Shown in pieces: positions 8,675-19,262 of a stretch of 64,000 bases of DNA. The position numbers and the translations under genes are program-made. The notes beneath the pieces were generated by a model. That model made no database searches. It was given only the letters and a program-made list of their open reading frames with translations, and had not been told where the DNA came from. Each line of letters starts with the position of its first letter. Position 1 is the first letter of the stretch. This stretch comes from DASWIG01 sp965371445 (lineage in GTDB: Bacteria > Acidobacteriota > Thermoanaerobaculia > Multivoradales > J023), in contig CBDUYN010000035.1 of NCBI GenBank assembly GCA_965371445.1, positions 1 through 64,000 on the forward strand, in the 5' to 3' direction.

Positions 8675-9232
8675 TCACCTGCGCAACCGGAAGTCCCGTA
8701 CGCAGTGCCAGACGCCGTCCTCGTCTTTCGCGAGCGGCCGGATTCCGCCGAACCTTCCCAGCCTTCGAGATCGCTCGACGGTGCTCTCCGAGATCTGCGG
8801 ATCGCCTTCGAAGTGGAGGTCGTGGCGTTGCTCGCTCTTGAAGCCGTCGGCGGTGATTACGAAATGGACGTGGGCGGGCACTCCGCCGCCGGGGTAGGCG
8901 CCGGGCCGGATGGTGGAGATCTCGTAGCGGCCCTCGGCGTCGGTTTGAAGCGTCGCCTTGAGGCGCGGGTTGGCCGACGAGGTGGTCTCGCCCGAGTAAT
9001 AGCCCCGGGCGTCAGTATGGTAGACGTAGAGCTCGGCTCCGGCCACCGGGGTCTCGCCGTCGTCGGCGAAGACAGTCCCCGCGAGGTGGAGGCGTTCGCC
9101 GGGCTCGTCGGTTCCTGCGATGACGACCGAGGAGCCGGGCGTCCGGGCGTCCGGCTCCTCGGCGATCGCCGGGGCCGCGGCAAGGAGTAGGGCGAGAGCG
9201 GCGAAGGGGACGCTTCTGCGGAAAGACATCAT
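8675..9232 (-). CDS. Secreted intradiol-dioxygenase-like protein
   Basis: The 185-aa product starts at ATG 9232 (AGGAG 8 nt upstream), and the signal peptide RSVPFAALALLLAAAPAIAEE follows directly. The mature part has the intradiol ring-cleavage fold motifs: GTVFADDGETPVAGAELYVYHTD, RGYYSG, IRPGAYPGGGVPAHVHFVI. The H-x-H pair and preceding Tyr match the Fe(III) ligands of protocatechuate 3,4-dioxygenases. It is short compared with catabolic enzymes (about 200-240 aa). Secreted relatives in Acidobacteriota are poorly understood and may act on aromatic or lignin-derived compounds. No aromatic pathway genes lie nearby. Confidence 0.8.
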   Translation of the reverse strand: MMSFRRSVPFAALALLLAAAPAIAEEPDARTPGSSVVIAGTDEPGERLHLAGTVFADDGETPVAGAELYVYHTDARGYYSGETTSSANPRLKATLQTDAEGRYEISTIRPGAYPGGGVPAHVHFVITADGFKSEQRHDLHFEGDPQISESTVERSRRLGRFGGIRPLAKDEDGVWHCVRDFRLRR

Positions 9233-9390
9233 GGCTGAGCTCCTCTGCGGTACCTGGAGACCTCTGTGCCCTTGTACGCAGATTCCGGACGCCGGGTTTG
9301 TCAAGACCCTGTAAAGGACGTGGCCGGCGGCGGGAGAGGGGAGATGTGATACGCTGAGGCCGGAGGGTAGAGAAGAGGATAGAGAAAAGT

Positions 9391-10332
9391 ATGATCAGCG
9401 GCCTCAATCAGGAAGTCGACATCCTCGGCAAGACGTTTCACTTCCAGACGGAGCTCACGGGCGGCGGGATGGGGTCGGCGCGTACCGAGGTCTTCGTCGG
9501 CGGGAAGATCGTCGCCACCCGGGAAACGTCGCTGGGGCTGGAGGAGGGCGAGAGCGAGGACGAGGAAGCGATCCGCGCTCGTATGAAGGAGGTTCACGGC
9601 AAGATCTTGAGCGGCTTCGTGGATCGTGCCAAGCGCTACCAGGAACGCGAGCAGGAGGGCTCGCTCCCGCCGGTGAGAGAGCCTTCGGGCAACGTCGACA
9701 CCGCCGAGGCCGTCGATTCTCAAACGCTCGCCGCGGTCCGGGTCCTGGTGGCGCAGAAAAAGGGCCTCTACAACACCGATTCCGCTCCGCCGGCGTCTCC
9801 GCTGATCACCCCGCCGTCACCGGGCGCCGCTTCCGAATCGCTGCGCATTCGTCACCTCTTCGGCAAGTTCCGCCGCCAGATCGGCGCCGATCCCGCGGTC
9901 GACCACGGCCGCGTCGGCGATCGGCTGGACCGGGCTGCCGCCGGCTTCGAATGGATGGCCGGCTCGCCCAGCTTCGCGGAGATCCGGGTCGACGAGCAGG
10001 TGCGCTGCAACCTGCTCAAGGAGCACGTCGAGGAGTGGGTCGCCGGCGGTCGCCGGGCCGACGGGGCCGCGAGGATCTGGTCGGGGATCCTGGCCTTCGT
10101 CGGCTATCTGGCGGAGATCAACGACCGCAGCGACCTCGTCAGCTTCGACCAGCAGCTCCTGGTCTGGGGTATCGACACGATCCAGCGCCACGGCGTGACC
10201 GCGGAGATCCTCGAGCGCTTCGGGGACCTCTATGGCCGCGACCCCGGCCTCGATGTCCTGCTCGACGAGCCCGAAGGCGTGACCGCTGCCATCTGGACGG
10301 GTCACCTGCGCCGGGTGCTGACCCAGATGTAG
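9391..10332 (+). CDS. Hypothetical two-part protein upstream of AmpG
   Basis: The 313-aa soluble protein has GAGGA about 13 nt before the ATG. The N-terminal 45 residues look like a small beta domain (NQEVDILGKTFHFQTELTG, VFVGGKIVATRETS). An acidic linker and a Pro/Ser-rich region around residue 130 follow, then an all-helical C-terminal domain (about 150-313) with many Trp, Asp and Arg. I do not recognise the family. It ends 15 nt before the AmpG permease gene on the same strand, so the two are probably cotranscribed. Any functional link to cell-wall recycling is inference. Confidence 0.7.
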   Translation: MISGLNQEVDILGKTFHFQTELTGGGMGSARTEVFVGGKIVATRETSLGLEEGESEDEEAIRARMKEVHGKILSGFVDRAKRYQEREQEGSLPPVREPSGNVDTAEAVDSQTLAAVRVLVAQKKGLYNTDSAPPASPLITPPSPGAASESLRIRHLFGKFRRQIGADPAVDHGRVGDRLDRAAAGFEWMAGSPSFAEIRVDEQVRCNLLKEHVEEWVAGGRRADGAARIWSGILAFVGYLAEINDRSDLVSFDQQLLVWGIDTIQRHGVTAEILERFGDLYGRDPGLDVLLDEPEGVTAAIWTGHLRRVLTQM

Positions 10333-10347
10333 CGGGAGATCGGTGGA

Positions 10348-11652
<1,305 letters not shown>

Positions 11653-11699
11653 GGCGCGCCACGAGAAGGTTTGGAGCCCACGGCGGGGAATCGCGCAGC

Positions 11700-12233
11700 T
11701 CAGCTCCCGCGCCGCATCCGCTTCACGACGGAACGGAGCTCGTTGTACTGGGACCGGATCTCGACGTACTCGCGGTGAGAGAACCCCATCTCCTCGGCGA
11801 TCTGCGAGAGCTGCCGCTCTTCCTCGCCCGAGATGGTCTCGTCGGCGGCGGAGACGGCGAAGAGGTAGTGGAGCATCTGCCGGCGCTCCTCGCGGCTCGA
11901 CAGCTCACGGAACTCCCGCGCCACCTGGAAGTTCTGCGTACCGCCGAAGAGGTGGTTTTCCTCCTTGGCGAGCTCGACCACGAGCTTCGCCTGCTCGGCG
12001 GGCAGGCCGCCGAGCTCGGCGACCATCTCCTCCATTTTCCGGGTCTCTTCGGCGCTGATCGAAAGGTCCGCGTTGGCGACCCGGCCGAGCAGGTAGGCGA
12101 ATGTGGCGACGTAGCGGGCGCGTTCCTCGTCGAGGGCGTCGAGGGCCGCGACGATCTTGCCCACGGTCGAGCTCTGCGCCGCCGCCTTTTCACGGCCCGC
12201 CAGCCCGAGTAGCTCGAGGATCGCCTTTTTCAT
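11700..12233 (-). CDS. TerB-like helical protein
   Basis: The 177-aa all-helical protein resembles the TerB/DjlA N-terminal family: YVATFAYLLGRVANADLSISAEETRKMEEMV and HYLFAVSAADETISGEEERQLSQIAEEMGF are the two related halves. Each carries the acidic D/E-rich turn of that fold. TerB proteins are associated with tellurite resistance and membrane stress, but single-domain relatives have no agreed role. It begins 21 nt after infC on the same strand, without an SD of its own (the upstream sequence reads CACCTCCC). It is therefore probably read through from infC and may depend on its translation. Confidence 0.75.
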   Translation of the reverse strand: MKKAILELLGLAGREKAAAQSSTVGKIVAALDALDEERARYVATFAYLLGRVANADLSISAEETRKMEEMVAELGGLPAEQAKLVVELAKEENHLFGGTQNFQVAREFRELSSREERRQMLHYLFAVSAADETISGEEERQLSQIAEEMGFSHREYVEIRSQYNELRSVVKRMRRGS

Positions 12234-12254
12234 GGACGCGACAGGGAGGTGGGC

Positions 12255-12866
12255 CTAGGCCTGGGCCTCGACAGCGGGGTCTTTTTCGCTCTTGGACTCT
12301 TTGGGCTTGGCCGCCGCTTCCTTGGCGAAGGCCGAAGGGGCGAGGACCATGGTCATCTGACGGCCTTCGAGGCGCGAGCGGGTCTCGACGTCGGCAAGCT
12401 CCGCCGTCTTCTCGACGACCTTGTCCATGATCTGGACACCGAGCTCCGGCCGGCGCAGCTGCCGGTAGCGGAAAAAGACGGTCACCTTGACCTTTTTGCC
12501 TTTTTCGAGGAACTTGATGGCCCGGTTGAGCTTGATGTTGAAGTCGTTCTCACCGATGGTGGGGCGGAACTTGACTTCCTTGACCTCGATGACCTGGGCT
12601 TTTTTGCGGGACTCGCGAGCCTTCTTGTCGCGGTCGAACTTGACCTTCCCCCAATCCATGATGCGGACGACCGGTGGGTCGGCCTTGGCGTCGACCTCGA
12701 CCAGGTCGAGCGCGGCTTCGCGGGCCCTGGTCTTGGCCTGGTCCAGCGGCACGATGCCGTGCTGGGTGCCGTCCTCGCCAATCAGGCGGACCGGGCTCTT
12801 GCGGATCCGGTCGTTGACGCGCGGCTCGTTCTTGTTGGGGGGGATGGGTCGAAATGGCCTTCTAAT
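12255..12866 (-). CDS. infC: Translation initiation factor IF-3 with AUU start
   Basis: The 203-aa product is IF-3: NEPRVNDRIRKSPVRLIGEDGTQ begins the N-domain, followed by LDLVEVDAKADPPVVRIMDWGKVK and the C-domain EVKFRPTIGENDFNIKL and FLEKGKKVKVTVFFRYR. The start is ATT at 12864-12866, 5 nt after GGGGAGG. Reading from there gives the complete N-domain, while the first ATG or GTG in frame would remove it. IF-3 keeps initiator tRNA and start-codon choice accurate. An AUU start lets it repress its own translation, as in E. coli. A charged tail of about 20 residues ends the protein. rpmI and rplT, usual partners, are absent; a TerB-like gene follows instead. Confidence 0.95.
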   Translation of the reverse strand: MRRPFRPIPPNKNEPRVNDRIRKSPVRLIGEDGTQHGIVPLDQAKTRAREAALDLVEVDAKADPPVVRIMDWGKVKFDRDKKARESRKKAQVIEVKEVKFRPTIGENDFNIKLNRAIKFLEKGKKVKVTVFFRYRQLRRPELGVQIMDKVVEKTAELADVETRSRLEGRQMTMVLAPSAFAKEAAAKPKESKSEKDPAVEAQA

Positions 12867-13081
12867 GGGAACCTCCCCTCGTCCTCGGCTGGCGAAGACG
12901 AGCTGACGTTGGCGGAAAACGGTTGGCGTACACCATCACCCAGCCGGTACGTCCGGGCCGGAAGGGAGGAGGGGTCGCCAGCTTCGTCACGTGCATTCGC
13001 GGCGTATTCTACAGGAGTGCGGGCGATTCGGCCATAGGCAAGCGGCTTTTTTCGCCCGATCCACTCACTCAGCATCGCAGC

Positions 13082-15616
13082 CTAGGGTAGCAGATGGGTC
13101 TCGAAGAGCTTGAAGATCCTCCGATACTCGTCGAGCCAGCTCGAAGGCTCGCGAAAGCTGTGCGGCTCGACGGGGTAGATGGCCAGCTCCCAGTCCTCCT
13201 TGCCGAGCTCGATGAGCCGCTGGACCAGGCGCACCGTGTCCTGGAAGAGGACGTTGCCGTCCTGCATCCCGGAACACATGAGGAGCGGTTTCTCCAGGCC
13301 CTCGGCGAGCTCGATCGGCGAGCTGCGCTCGTAGGCCTCCGGGTCGATCTCCGGTGTGTTCAGGATGTTCGACGTGTAGCCGGAGTTGTAGTGGGCCCAG
13401 TCGGTCACCGGCCGCAGCGCCGCCCCGCAGGCGAAGAGCTCCGGACGCTTGAAAAGCGCCATGAAGGTCATGAAGCCGCCGTAGGAGCCGCCGTAGACCC
13501 CCACTCGCTCCGGGTCCACGTCGTGGTTCTTGACGAGCCAGGCCACGCCGTCCTCCAGGTCCTCGAGCTCCGGGGTGCCCATCTGCCGGTAGATCGCGGT
13601 ACGCCAGTCGCGGCCGTAGCCCTGCGAGGCGCGGTAGTCCATGTCGAGCACCACGTAGCCGTGCCGGGCGAGAAAGGTGTGGAACATGAGCTCCCGGAAG
13701 TAGCTGGACCAACCCTGGTGGGCGTTTTGCAGGTAGCCGGCGCCATGGACGAAGACCACGGCACCGCGTTTGCCGCCGGCACCCCGGGTCCGCGGGCTTT
13801 CGCTCGGATAGAACCGCGAGTAGATCGGCCGGTCGTGGTGCGAGGACGCCACCTCGACGATCTGGGGCTCGACCCAGGGCTGGGAAGCGAAGGCGTCGCT
13901 CGTCGTCCAGGTCAGCCGGAGCGCCGCCGCTCCGGGCCGCGTCTCCTGGAGGTAGAGCTCGGGCGGCGCGGTGGTCCTCGAATGGGTGACGAGGAGCCGC
14001 TTGCCGTCCGGGGAGAGCTGCGAGCGGTTGCGGCCGCCGAGCTGGGTCAGCTGCTCGATCGAGCCGCTATTCGTCTCGACGCGAAAGGTCTCGCAGAGCC
14101 CCGGGTGTTGGGGGTTGGCCGTGTAGTAGAGGTAGCGGCCGTTGGCGCTCGGCTCCGGGGCCTCCACCACATGCTCGCCCTCGGTGAGCCGCCGGGTGTT
14201 GCCGTCCTCGAGGTCGTAGAGGTAGAGCTGCGAGTAGCCGCTTTCCTCCGACAGGAAGTAGAGGTGGCGAGAGCCGGCAAGCCATCCGAAGTCGTTGTGG
14301 GACCAGTTGATCCAGGCCTCGTCGAAGAGGTGGTGGATCACCCGCAGCTCAGGTTGGCCCTCCTCGTCGCGCCCGACGAGGACGATCCACCGGTCCTTGT
14401 TGTCGAGGCTGCGCAGCTGCATCGCCACGTGTCGGCCGTCGGCGCTCCACTCGAATCCGAGCGGGAAGACCGGCCGCGGCTTTTCCTCGGCGTCGCCCTT
14501 CGATTCGCCGGCTTCCTCTTCCGCGTCCACCGTATCCGCTTCCTGCCCCTCCTCGGTGTCTTCCGTTTCCTCGCCGGCTTTTTCCTCTCGGCGTTGGCGT
14601 CGCTCTTCGGCCTGGCGGCGCAGGTCGGCGAGGGGATCCTCGGTGATTCCGGGGAGATCGGCCAGGTCGAGCTCATGGCGGACGTGCCGTTCGAGGTCGA
14701 GGATCGAAAAGCTGACCCCCGAGGGCTTGCCGGTCCCCACCTTGGGACGGACGTCGCTCAGACTCACATAGCCGTCGTCGGAGATGTAGTTGGACATCTT
14801 GTCGCGGCGGCCGCGCTGGCGGTCCTTTTCCCGCAGGGCGAGGAGCATCCAGTCGCCGGTCGCCGCCAGTTGCTGGGAAAAAATCTCGACGCCGTCGCCG
14901 AGGTAGAAGGGGAGCGCGAGTCGGGTCGGGTCGGCGGCCTGGGCTTCGCGGTCACGTTCGCGGCGTTTCTTCTTCTTCTCCTGCTGCTCGCGGACCCAGT
15001 CGATCAGGCGCGGTTGCTGCTCGGCCAGGTATCCCTTCGGGTTCTCCTCGGCGGGCTCTTCGGCGAGGCGCAGGTCCGCGGCCTGGAGCTCGAGGCCGCT
15101 TTCGAGATCACGGATCAGGACGGCGTCGCCGCGTTCGAAAGCCACACGGCCGTCGAGGAGGAAGCGTGGCCGGCTTTCGGCCGCGGCGGTGCGGGTCAGC
15201 TGGCGGATCTCGCCGCCGGCCACGTCTTTCAGGAAGAGGTCTCCCTGCCGCGAGTAGACCTTGCGCTGACGGTCGCGGCTCCACTCGCCGCCGTCGAAGT
15301 CGGCGTCGCCCCGCTCGGCGTCGCCCACGACGGCGAGCAGGTCCCCGTCGAGGTCGACGTGGAGGAGGTCTCGCTCCTCTTCGCCCGGACGCTTCCGGGA
15401 GTAGTAGACGGAGCCCCCGTCGTCGGCCCAGTAGGGCGACTCGGGCGCGTTTCCGAGCCAGTCGGGGTGCGACATGATGAGCTCGAGGGTGATCTCGCGG
15501 CGAACGTCGTCCTGCTTTGCGGTCTCTCCCTGGCCGGCGATCGGAGCCGTCGTGGTGAGCAGAGCGAGGAGGGCGAGCGACGTGAGACGTCGCGGGAAAG
15601 GCTCGGGGCAACGCAT
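13082..15616 (-). CDS. Secreted S9-family peptidase (prolyl oligopeptidase/DPP type)
   Basis: The 844-aa protein has a signal peptide (1-29), an N-terminal beta-propeller (about 45-590) and a C-terminal alpha/beta-hydrolase domain. The nucleophile is S711 in GVYGGSYGGF, the acid D786 in MQDGNV and the base H819 in EPHSF. WSADGRHVAMQ and LSPDGKRLLV are propeller blade motifs. Two highly charged insertions (near 210-235 and 335-385, the latter Glu-rich) lengthen it beyond typical DPP4-like enzymes. It probably trims peptides in the periplasm. A small lipoprotein gene lies 12 nt upstream on the same strand. Confidence 0.92.
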   Translation of the reverse strand: MRCPEPFPRRLTSLALLALLTTTAPIAGQGETAKQDDVRREITLELIMSHPDWLGNAPESPYWADDGGSVYYSRKRPGEEERDLLHVDLDGDLLAVVGDAERGDADFDGGEWSRDRQRKVYSRQGDLFLKDVAGGEIRQLTRTAAAESRPRFLLDGRVAFERGDAVLIRDLESGLELQAADLRLAEEPAEENPKGYLAEQQPRLIDWVREQQEKKKKRRERDREAQAADPTRLALPFYLGDGVEIFSQQLAATGDWMLLALREKDRQRGRRDKMSNYISDDGYVSLSDVRPKVGTGKPSGVSFSILDLERHVRHELDLADLPGITEDPLADLRRQAEERRQRREEKAGEETEDTEEGQEADTVDAEEEAGESKGDAEEKPRPVFPLGFEWSADGRHVAMQLRSLDNKDRWIVLVGRDEEGQPELRVIHHLFDEAWINWSHNDFGWLAGSRHLYFLSEESGYSQLYLYDLEDGNTRRLTEGEHVVEAPEPSANGRYLYYTANPQHPGLCETFRVETNSGSIEQLTQLGGRNRSQLSPDGKRLLVTHSRTTAPPELYLQETRPGAAALRLTWTTSDAFASQPWVEPQIVEVASSHHDRPIYSRFYPSESPRTRGAGGKRGAVVFVHGAGYLQNAHQGWSSYFRELMFHTFLARHGYVVLDMDYRASQGYGRDWRTAIYRQMGTPELEDLEDGVAWLVKNHDVDPERVGVYGGSYGGFMTFMALFKRPELFACGAALRPVTDWAHYNSGYTSNILNTPEIDPEAYERSSPIELAEGLEKPLLMCSGMQDGNVLFQDTVRLVQRLIELGKEDWELAIYPVEPHSFREPSSWLDEYRRIFKLFETHLLP

Positions 15617-15628
15617 TTTCCGTCTCCG

Positions 15629-16237
15629 TCAGGAACGCGGGCGGCCGCTTTTTAGGAGGTTCATGAAGCTCTCCCGCTCGGCTTCGATCGTCGCGGCCGG
15701 ACCGGTGGCCTTGAAAAACCAGGGACCGCCCTCGCCCTCGACGACGGCGCCGAGCAGGATCGAGCCCGGCTGAGGCTCGGTGGGCCCGCCGCCCATGGTG
15801 CTGGGCTTCAGAGTCCCCGCGACCTCGATCCAGCTGACCTTCCAGGTGCCGAGGACGAAGCTGCCGCGTTGCGGTGCGGCGTCGGCCTCCATCTGCCCGG
15901 CCCAGCGGTTGAGGTTCGCTTCCACGCCGCCGCCGCTGCCGGCACCGAAGAAAAAGACCGCGAGCTGTCCTTCGCCGCCGGGACCCGGGATACGGGCCTG
16001 GGCGAGGCGCATCTGCGAGGAGGGGGGCTCGGGGGCCCAGCTCTCCGGAAGTGGAAAGGTGGCGCCGGGAGCGAGGATCACCCTGCCCTCGCCGGGTGTG
16101 GCGGCCGGCGGCGGGCTCGGTGCGGTGGAGGACGTGGCGGCCGGGGCGGAGGTGGACGCCGTCTCTGCCGGGGGCTCGCTTGGCGAGCATCCGACGAGGA
16201 AGGCGAGGAGCAAGAGGGGCGCAGGGGCGCGTTTCAT
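15629..16237 (-). CDS. Putative lipoprotein of unknown function
   Basis: The 202-aa product starts at ATG 16237 (AAGGA about 10 nt upstream), giving MKRAPAPLLLLAFLVGCSPS, a lipoprotein signal with a lipobox ending at C17. A Pro/Ser/Thr/Ala-rich linker (18-50) leads to a compact domain of about 140 residues containing GQLAVFFFGAGSGGGVEANLNRW and GPWFFKATGPAATIEAER. Similar domains occur beside acidobacterial peptidases, but I know no function. It ends 12 nt before the S9 peptidase start, so both are likely exported and co-expressed. Confidence 0.75.
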   Translation of the reverse strand: MKRAPAPLLLLAFLVGCSPSEPPAETASTSAPAATSSTAPSPPPAATPGEGRVILAPGATFPLPESWAPEPPSSQMRLAQARIPGPGGEGQLAVFFFGAGSGGGVEANLNRWAGQMEADAAPQRGSFVLGTWKVSWIEVAGTLKPSTMGGGPTEPQPGSILLGAVVEGEGGPWFFKATGPAATIEAERESFMNLLKSGRPRS

Positions 16238-16317
16238 CAATCGTGGATCCTTTCGTTCTCCGGTTTGCTCGACCGAGGTTATCGCCAAATCGACGCCCAG
16301 GGTAGGGCGTCGCTCCG

Positions 16318-17307
16318 TCAGGGCTGAAGGCGGTAAGGAGCGAGCGCTTCGGCGGCTTTCCTCAACGAGTTGGTCATCCGCGAGTACTGCTCGTCGACCT
16401 GGCCGAAGCGGCCGGCGGTGCACTGTCCTCCGAGGAGGCGCATGGAGCGGTAGACCGCGAGGAGCGGTTCTGTGACCACGCCGTCCGGTGCCTGAAAGAT
16501 CCCGGGCTGGTCGAGGACGGCTTGGACATGGGTGAGAAGCTCCCGGCAGGACGCCTGGATGGCTCGGCTGTCGTTGGCCCGGCGAGCTTCGACGTAGCGG
16601 CGCAAGGCGAGCTTGGTGGGCGTGACCGCCTGGGTGTAGCCCTGGTGCCAGGTCACCATTCGCTCTTGGAGCGTCGGGCCGGTGACTTTCTCGGGCTCGA
16701 CGGCGAGATCGCGCCGGTTTTTCTCCTCGGCCCGGTCGGCGGCTTCCTGGAGAGCCGGGAGATAGGGTGCCAGATCGTCCGCGAGGTCCTCGGGGGAGGC
16801 CGCGACGAGCCGGCCCAGAGTGCGCTCGGCGTCTTCGACCTTCTGGCGGATTTCCGCCAGGCGGGCCTCGAAATCGGCACGGGGTGGAGCCGGTTGGGCG
16901 ACGGCGTTGCAGAGCCCGGTGGCCGCCTCGTAAAGGCGTAGGAGCGCCGAGCCGGTGTCGGCGTCGCTCTCCCGCGTCGTCGTCGCCAGGAACCGGCGGG
17001 CGACGTCGAGAGCCTCGCGGGCGGCCGACATGTCGGCGGTCGTACGCCGGAGCACGTAGCGGTCCAGAGCGTTGCGCTGCCGTTCGGTCGATCCCGAGAG
17101 GGTCCCCCAGTGCTGCAGGATCCCTTCACCGATCCCGGCGCAGCGCTCCTGACTGTGACCGAGCAGCGCCAGGGAGGTTCGTGCCCAGAGGCCGGAGGGG
17201 GGATCGGGAACCGTCGCACCGGCCGCGCTGGTGACCTCAAGGGCCAGGGCAACGAGACAAGCCAGGCCGACGAGGACAGGACGAGGAATGTTCCTTGCTC
17301 GGGACAT
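16318..17307 (-). CDS. Secreted helical protein of unknown function
   Basis: The 329-aa product starts at ATG 17307, chosen because the signal peptide (PVLVGLACLVALALEVTSAAGA) follows it. The open frame extends 34 codons upstream but has no signal there. The mature protein is almost wholly helical, with many Arg, Ala and Glu and a few Cys (C88-like QERCAGIG, LCNAV, ASCRELL, GGQCTAG) that could form disulfides. No family is recognised. No SD precedes the start, but a TATAAT box ends 6 nt upstream, so the transcript may be leaderless. Confidence 0.7.
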   Translation of the reverse strand: MSRARNIPRPVLVGLACLVALALEVTSAAGATVPDPPSGLWARTSLALLGHSQERCAGIGEGILQHWGTLSGSTERQRNALDRYVLRRTTADMSAAREALDVARRFLATTTRESDADTGSALLRLYEAATGLCNAVAQPAPPRADFEARLAEIRQKVEDAERTLGRLVAASPEDLADDLAPYLPALQEAADRAEEKNRRDLAVEPEKVTGPTLQERMVTWHQGYTQAVTPTKLALRRYVEARRANDSRAIQASCRELLTHVQAVLDQPGIFQAPDGVVTEPLLAVYRSMRLLGGQCTAGRFGQVDEQYSRMTNSLRKAAEALAPYRLQP

Positions 17308-17313
17308 GGGTCG

Positions 17314-17340
17314 ATTATACTGCCAATGTGCTGGTGTCGA
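17314..17340 (-). promoter_or_regulatory. Promoter placing the TSS at the start codon
   Basis: On the reverse strand, TCGACA (17335-17340) and a perfect TATAAT (17314-17319) are 15 bp apart. The -10 box is followed by six bases and then the ATG. Transcription would therefore begin at or next to the A of the start codon. Confidence 0.6.
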
Positions 17341-17465
17341 ATGCCCTCCGGCGCCTCGCTCGGATAGACTGAGGAATCGAAGAGGCCGGAACCTGGCTCG
17401 GAGACTCAAGTCGTGATTCCAGAAGATTCGCCCCCGCGGTGGGTGCTCTGCAGGAGGAGGACCCT

Positions 17466-19241
17466 GTGAGGGATCCTGTCGTGGCGCCTTCCGGCGGGCA
17501 CGGCGGCTTGCCGCTGCCGGAGTCGCTGGACGAGATCCGTGCCGTGACGAGCGGCAAGCGTTGGCGAGTCTTCGAAGTCGTCGAGGAGGTGCTCGCCGAG
17601 ATCGAGGCCAAGGTCGACTGGGAGGGGATCTACGACGGCGACGCGGAGCTCGCCGAATACGTCACGTGCGGTCTTTTCGTCGAAGAGGCCATCCCGGTCG
17701 CGACCCGGCGGATTCGGGAGATCGTCGACGAGCCCGACCTCCACGGCGCCCCGAGCGAGGCGACGCCGGAGGAGCTGGAGGACCACCTTTTCTGGGGCAG
17801 CAAGCAGATCGAAAACGGCATGCAGCAGACGCTCACCGTCTTGAGCCGTCGTTTGGTCAGCTCTCTGACCGAGGAGGAGGAGGCGGGACGCAAGCTGCCC
17901 GCAGAGCGCGGGAAAGCGCGCCGAAGCGAGCTCTGTATGGTGATCGCCGAGGCCGTCGGGAAGCTACGTAGCGACCTGCGCCGCTTCGCCGCTTTTGTCG
18001 TCGCCAGCAAGGCGTTCGACGCCAATGCGGTCGAGGTCGTTCTCTTCCCGCGCAAGAACCAGGAGCTGGCGGACAGCCAGCGCTTGAAGGATCGCCTGGT
18101 CGAGACCATGGAGAGCTTCCAGGGATCGGAACGGCGGATGCCCATCGCCGAAGTGATCCGTCAGTGGCGTTGCGGCGAGGTCTGGGGATCCTCGGCCCTG
18201 GCCGAGATCGACATGCTGATCCGCTCCCTCGCCAGCATGCTCGAGCGCGACTACCGCAAGGCCCTCTACGTCGACAGCTACTACCGGCTTTCCGACTGGA
18301 TCTCCCATCTCCGGGGTTGCAGCGAGGGCCTGCGCGAGCGCCTGGGCAACGAGCTCGTCGAGGACACCTTGACCAAGGAGGTTGCCGCCGTGCTCGACAG
18401 CGACATGCTGGCCGAGATCCTCGGGCACGAGATGTTGTTCGGCGTCGATCGGCGCGACCTCCTGGCGCTGCTGCGCTCGATCAACGAACGTGAGATCACG
18501 AAGCTCGAGATCTCGCGGGCCGAGCAAAATGAGCTCCTGGAGCTCAGGGCGGCGGCGGTCGAGGACGTGCCCCTGCCAGAGCTCGACGACCGGAAAGAGA
18601 TGCTCGTCCGCTCGGCCGTCGAGGTGATCAAGGGACGGCGCCTGGTCGACCAGCTCCGAATCCGAGCCCCCTTGCCGGAGACGTACGCCCATCTCGAGCA
18701 CGTCCATCCTCTCGTCGTCGATTCGGAGGAGGGCCTAAAGACCTATCTGATGCTCCTCTACGGCCAGATCCAGAACCGCGACCTGCAGCTGCTCGAGGTC
18801 GACCAGAGAGAGGTCTCGACGGCGGAGAAGCGCCTTGCCGTCCTCGAGCTCGAGTATCAGCTCTCCCGCCTCGGCTCCATGCGGCGCTATCAGGCCTTCG
18901 AGGCCGTGCGCTGCCGCATCGCCGCGCTCGAGGCCATCGAGGTCGAGGAGTGGACGGGGCTGGACGGCTTCCTCGAGTTCCTCACCCGCGAGATCGCGCC
19001 TCGCCTCGAGCGGATCTCGACCTATGCCGAGGTCGAGGGCATTCCCGCCGACAGCGCCGCGAGGCTTCGCCAGGCCTGCCAGGAAATCCAGGCGCTCGAC
19101 GAGGCGGCGGAATTCGCCGAGCTCGAAGGTCACCTCGAAACGCTCGTCGACGTCCTGGGCAGCTTGAAGAGCATCCGGGTCGTGCTCGCGCCGCCTCAGA
19201 CCGAGGCCGAGATCGAGGATTTCCTCAACATGATGGGCTGA
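17466..19241 (+). CDS. Large helical protein of unknown function
   Basis: The 591-aa product starts at GTG 17466, with AGGAGGAGG about 6 nt upstream; the open frame extends 9 codons further. The sequence is soluble, without signal or membrane segments. It is dominated by charged helices (RRIREIVDEPD, LSRRLVSSLTEEEEAGRKL, AALEAIEVEEWTGLDGFLEFL). It ends in a short acidic tail, EAEIEDFLNMMG. No catalytic motif is visible and I do not recognise the family. A scaffold or helical-repeat role is possible. It is divergent from the secreted helical protein gene. Confidence 0.75.
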   Translation: MRDPVVAPSGGHGGLPLPESLDEIRAVTSGKRWRVFEVVEEVLAEIEAKVDWEGIYDGDAELAEYVTCGLFVEEAIPVATRRIREIVDEPDLHGAPSEATPEELEDHLFWGSKQIENGMQQTLTVLSRRLVSSLTEEEEAGRKLPAERGKARRSELCMVIAEAVGKLRSDLRRFAAFVVASKAFDANAVEVVLFPRKNQELADSQRLKDRLVETMESFQGSERRMPIAEVIRQWRCGEVWGSSALAEIDMLIRSLASMLERDYRKALYVDSYYRLSDWISHLRGCSEGLRERLGNELVEDTLTKEVAAVLDSDMLAEILGHEMLFGVDRRDLLALLRSINEREITKLEISRAEQNELLELRAAAVEDVPLPELDDRKEMLVRSAVEVIKGRRLVDQLRIRAPLPETYAHLEHVHPLVVDSEEGLKTYLMLLYGQIQNRDLQLLEVDQREVSTAEKRLAVLELEYQLSRLGSMRRYQAFEAVRCRIAALEAIEVEEWTGLDGFLEFLTREIAPRLERISTYAEVEGIPADSAARLRQACQEIQALDEAAEFAELEGHLETLVDVLGSLKSIRVVLAPPQTEAEIEDFLNMMG

Positions 19242-19262
19242 CGTAGCTTGAATCTGGGTGGC

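Noticed and set aside
13094..15655. Very long open frame on the + strand (853 codons), antisense to the S9 peptidase
   Set aside because: It mirrors a real gene whose catalytic motifs are intact. Its translation is Val/Leu/Gly/Arg-rich, with no signal, motif or SD, as expected when GC-rich codon bias keeps the antisense frame open.
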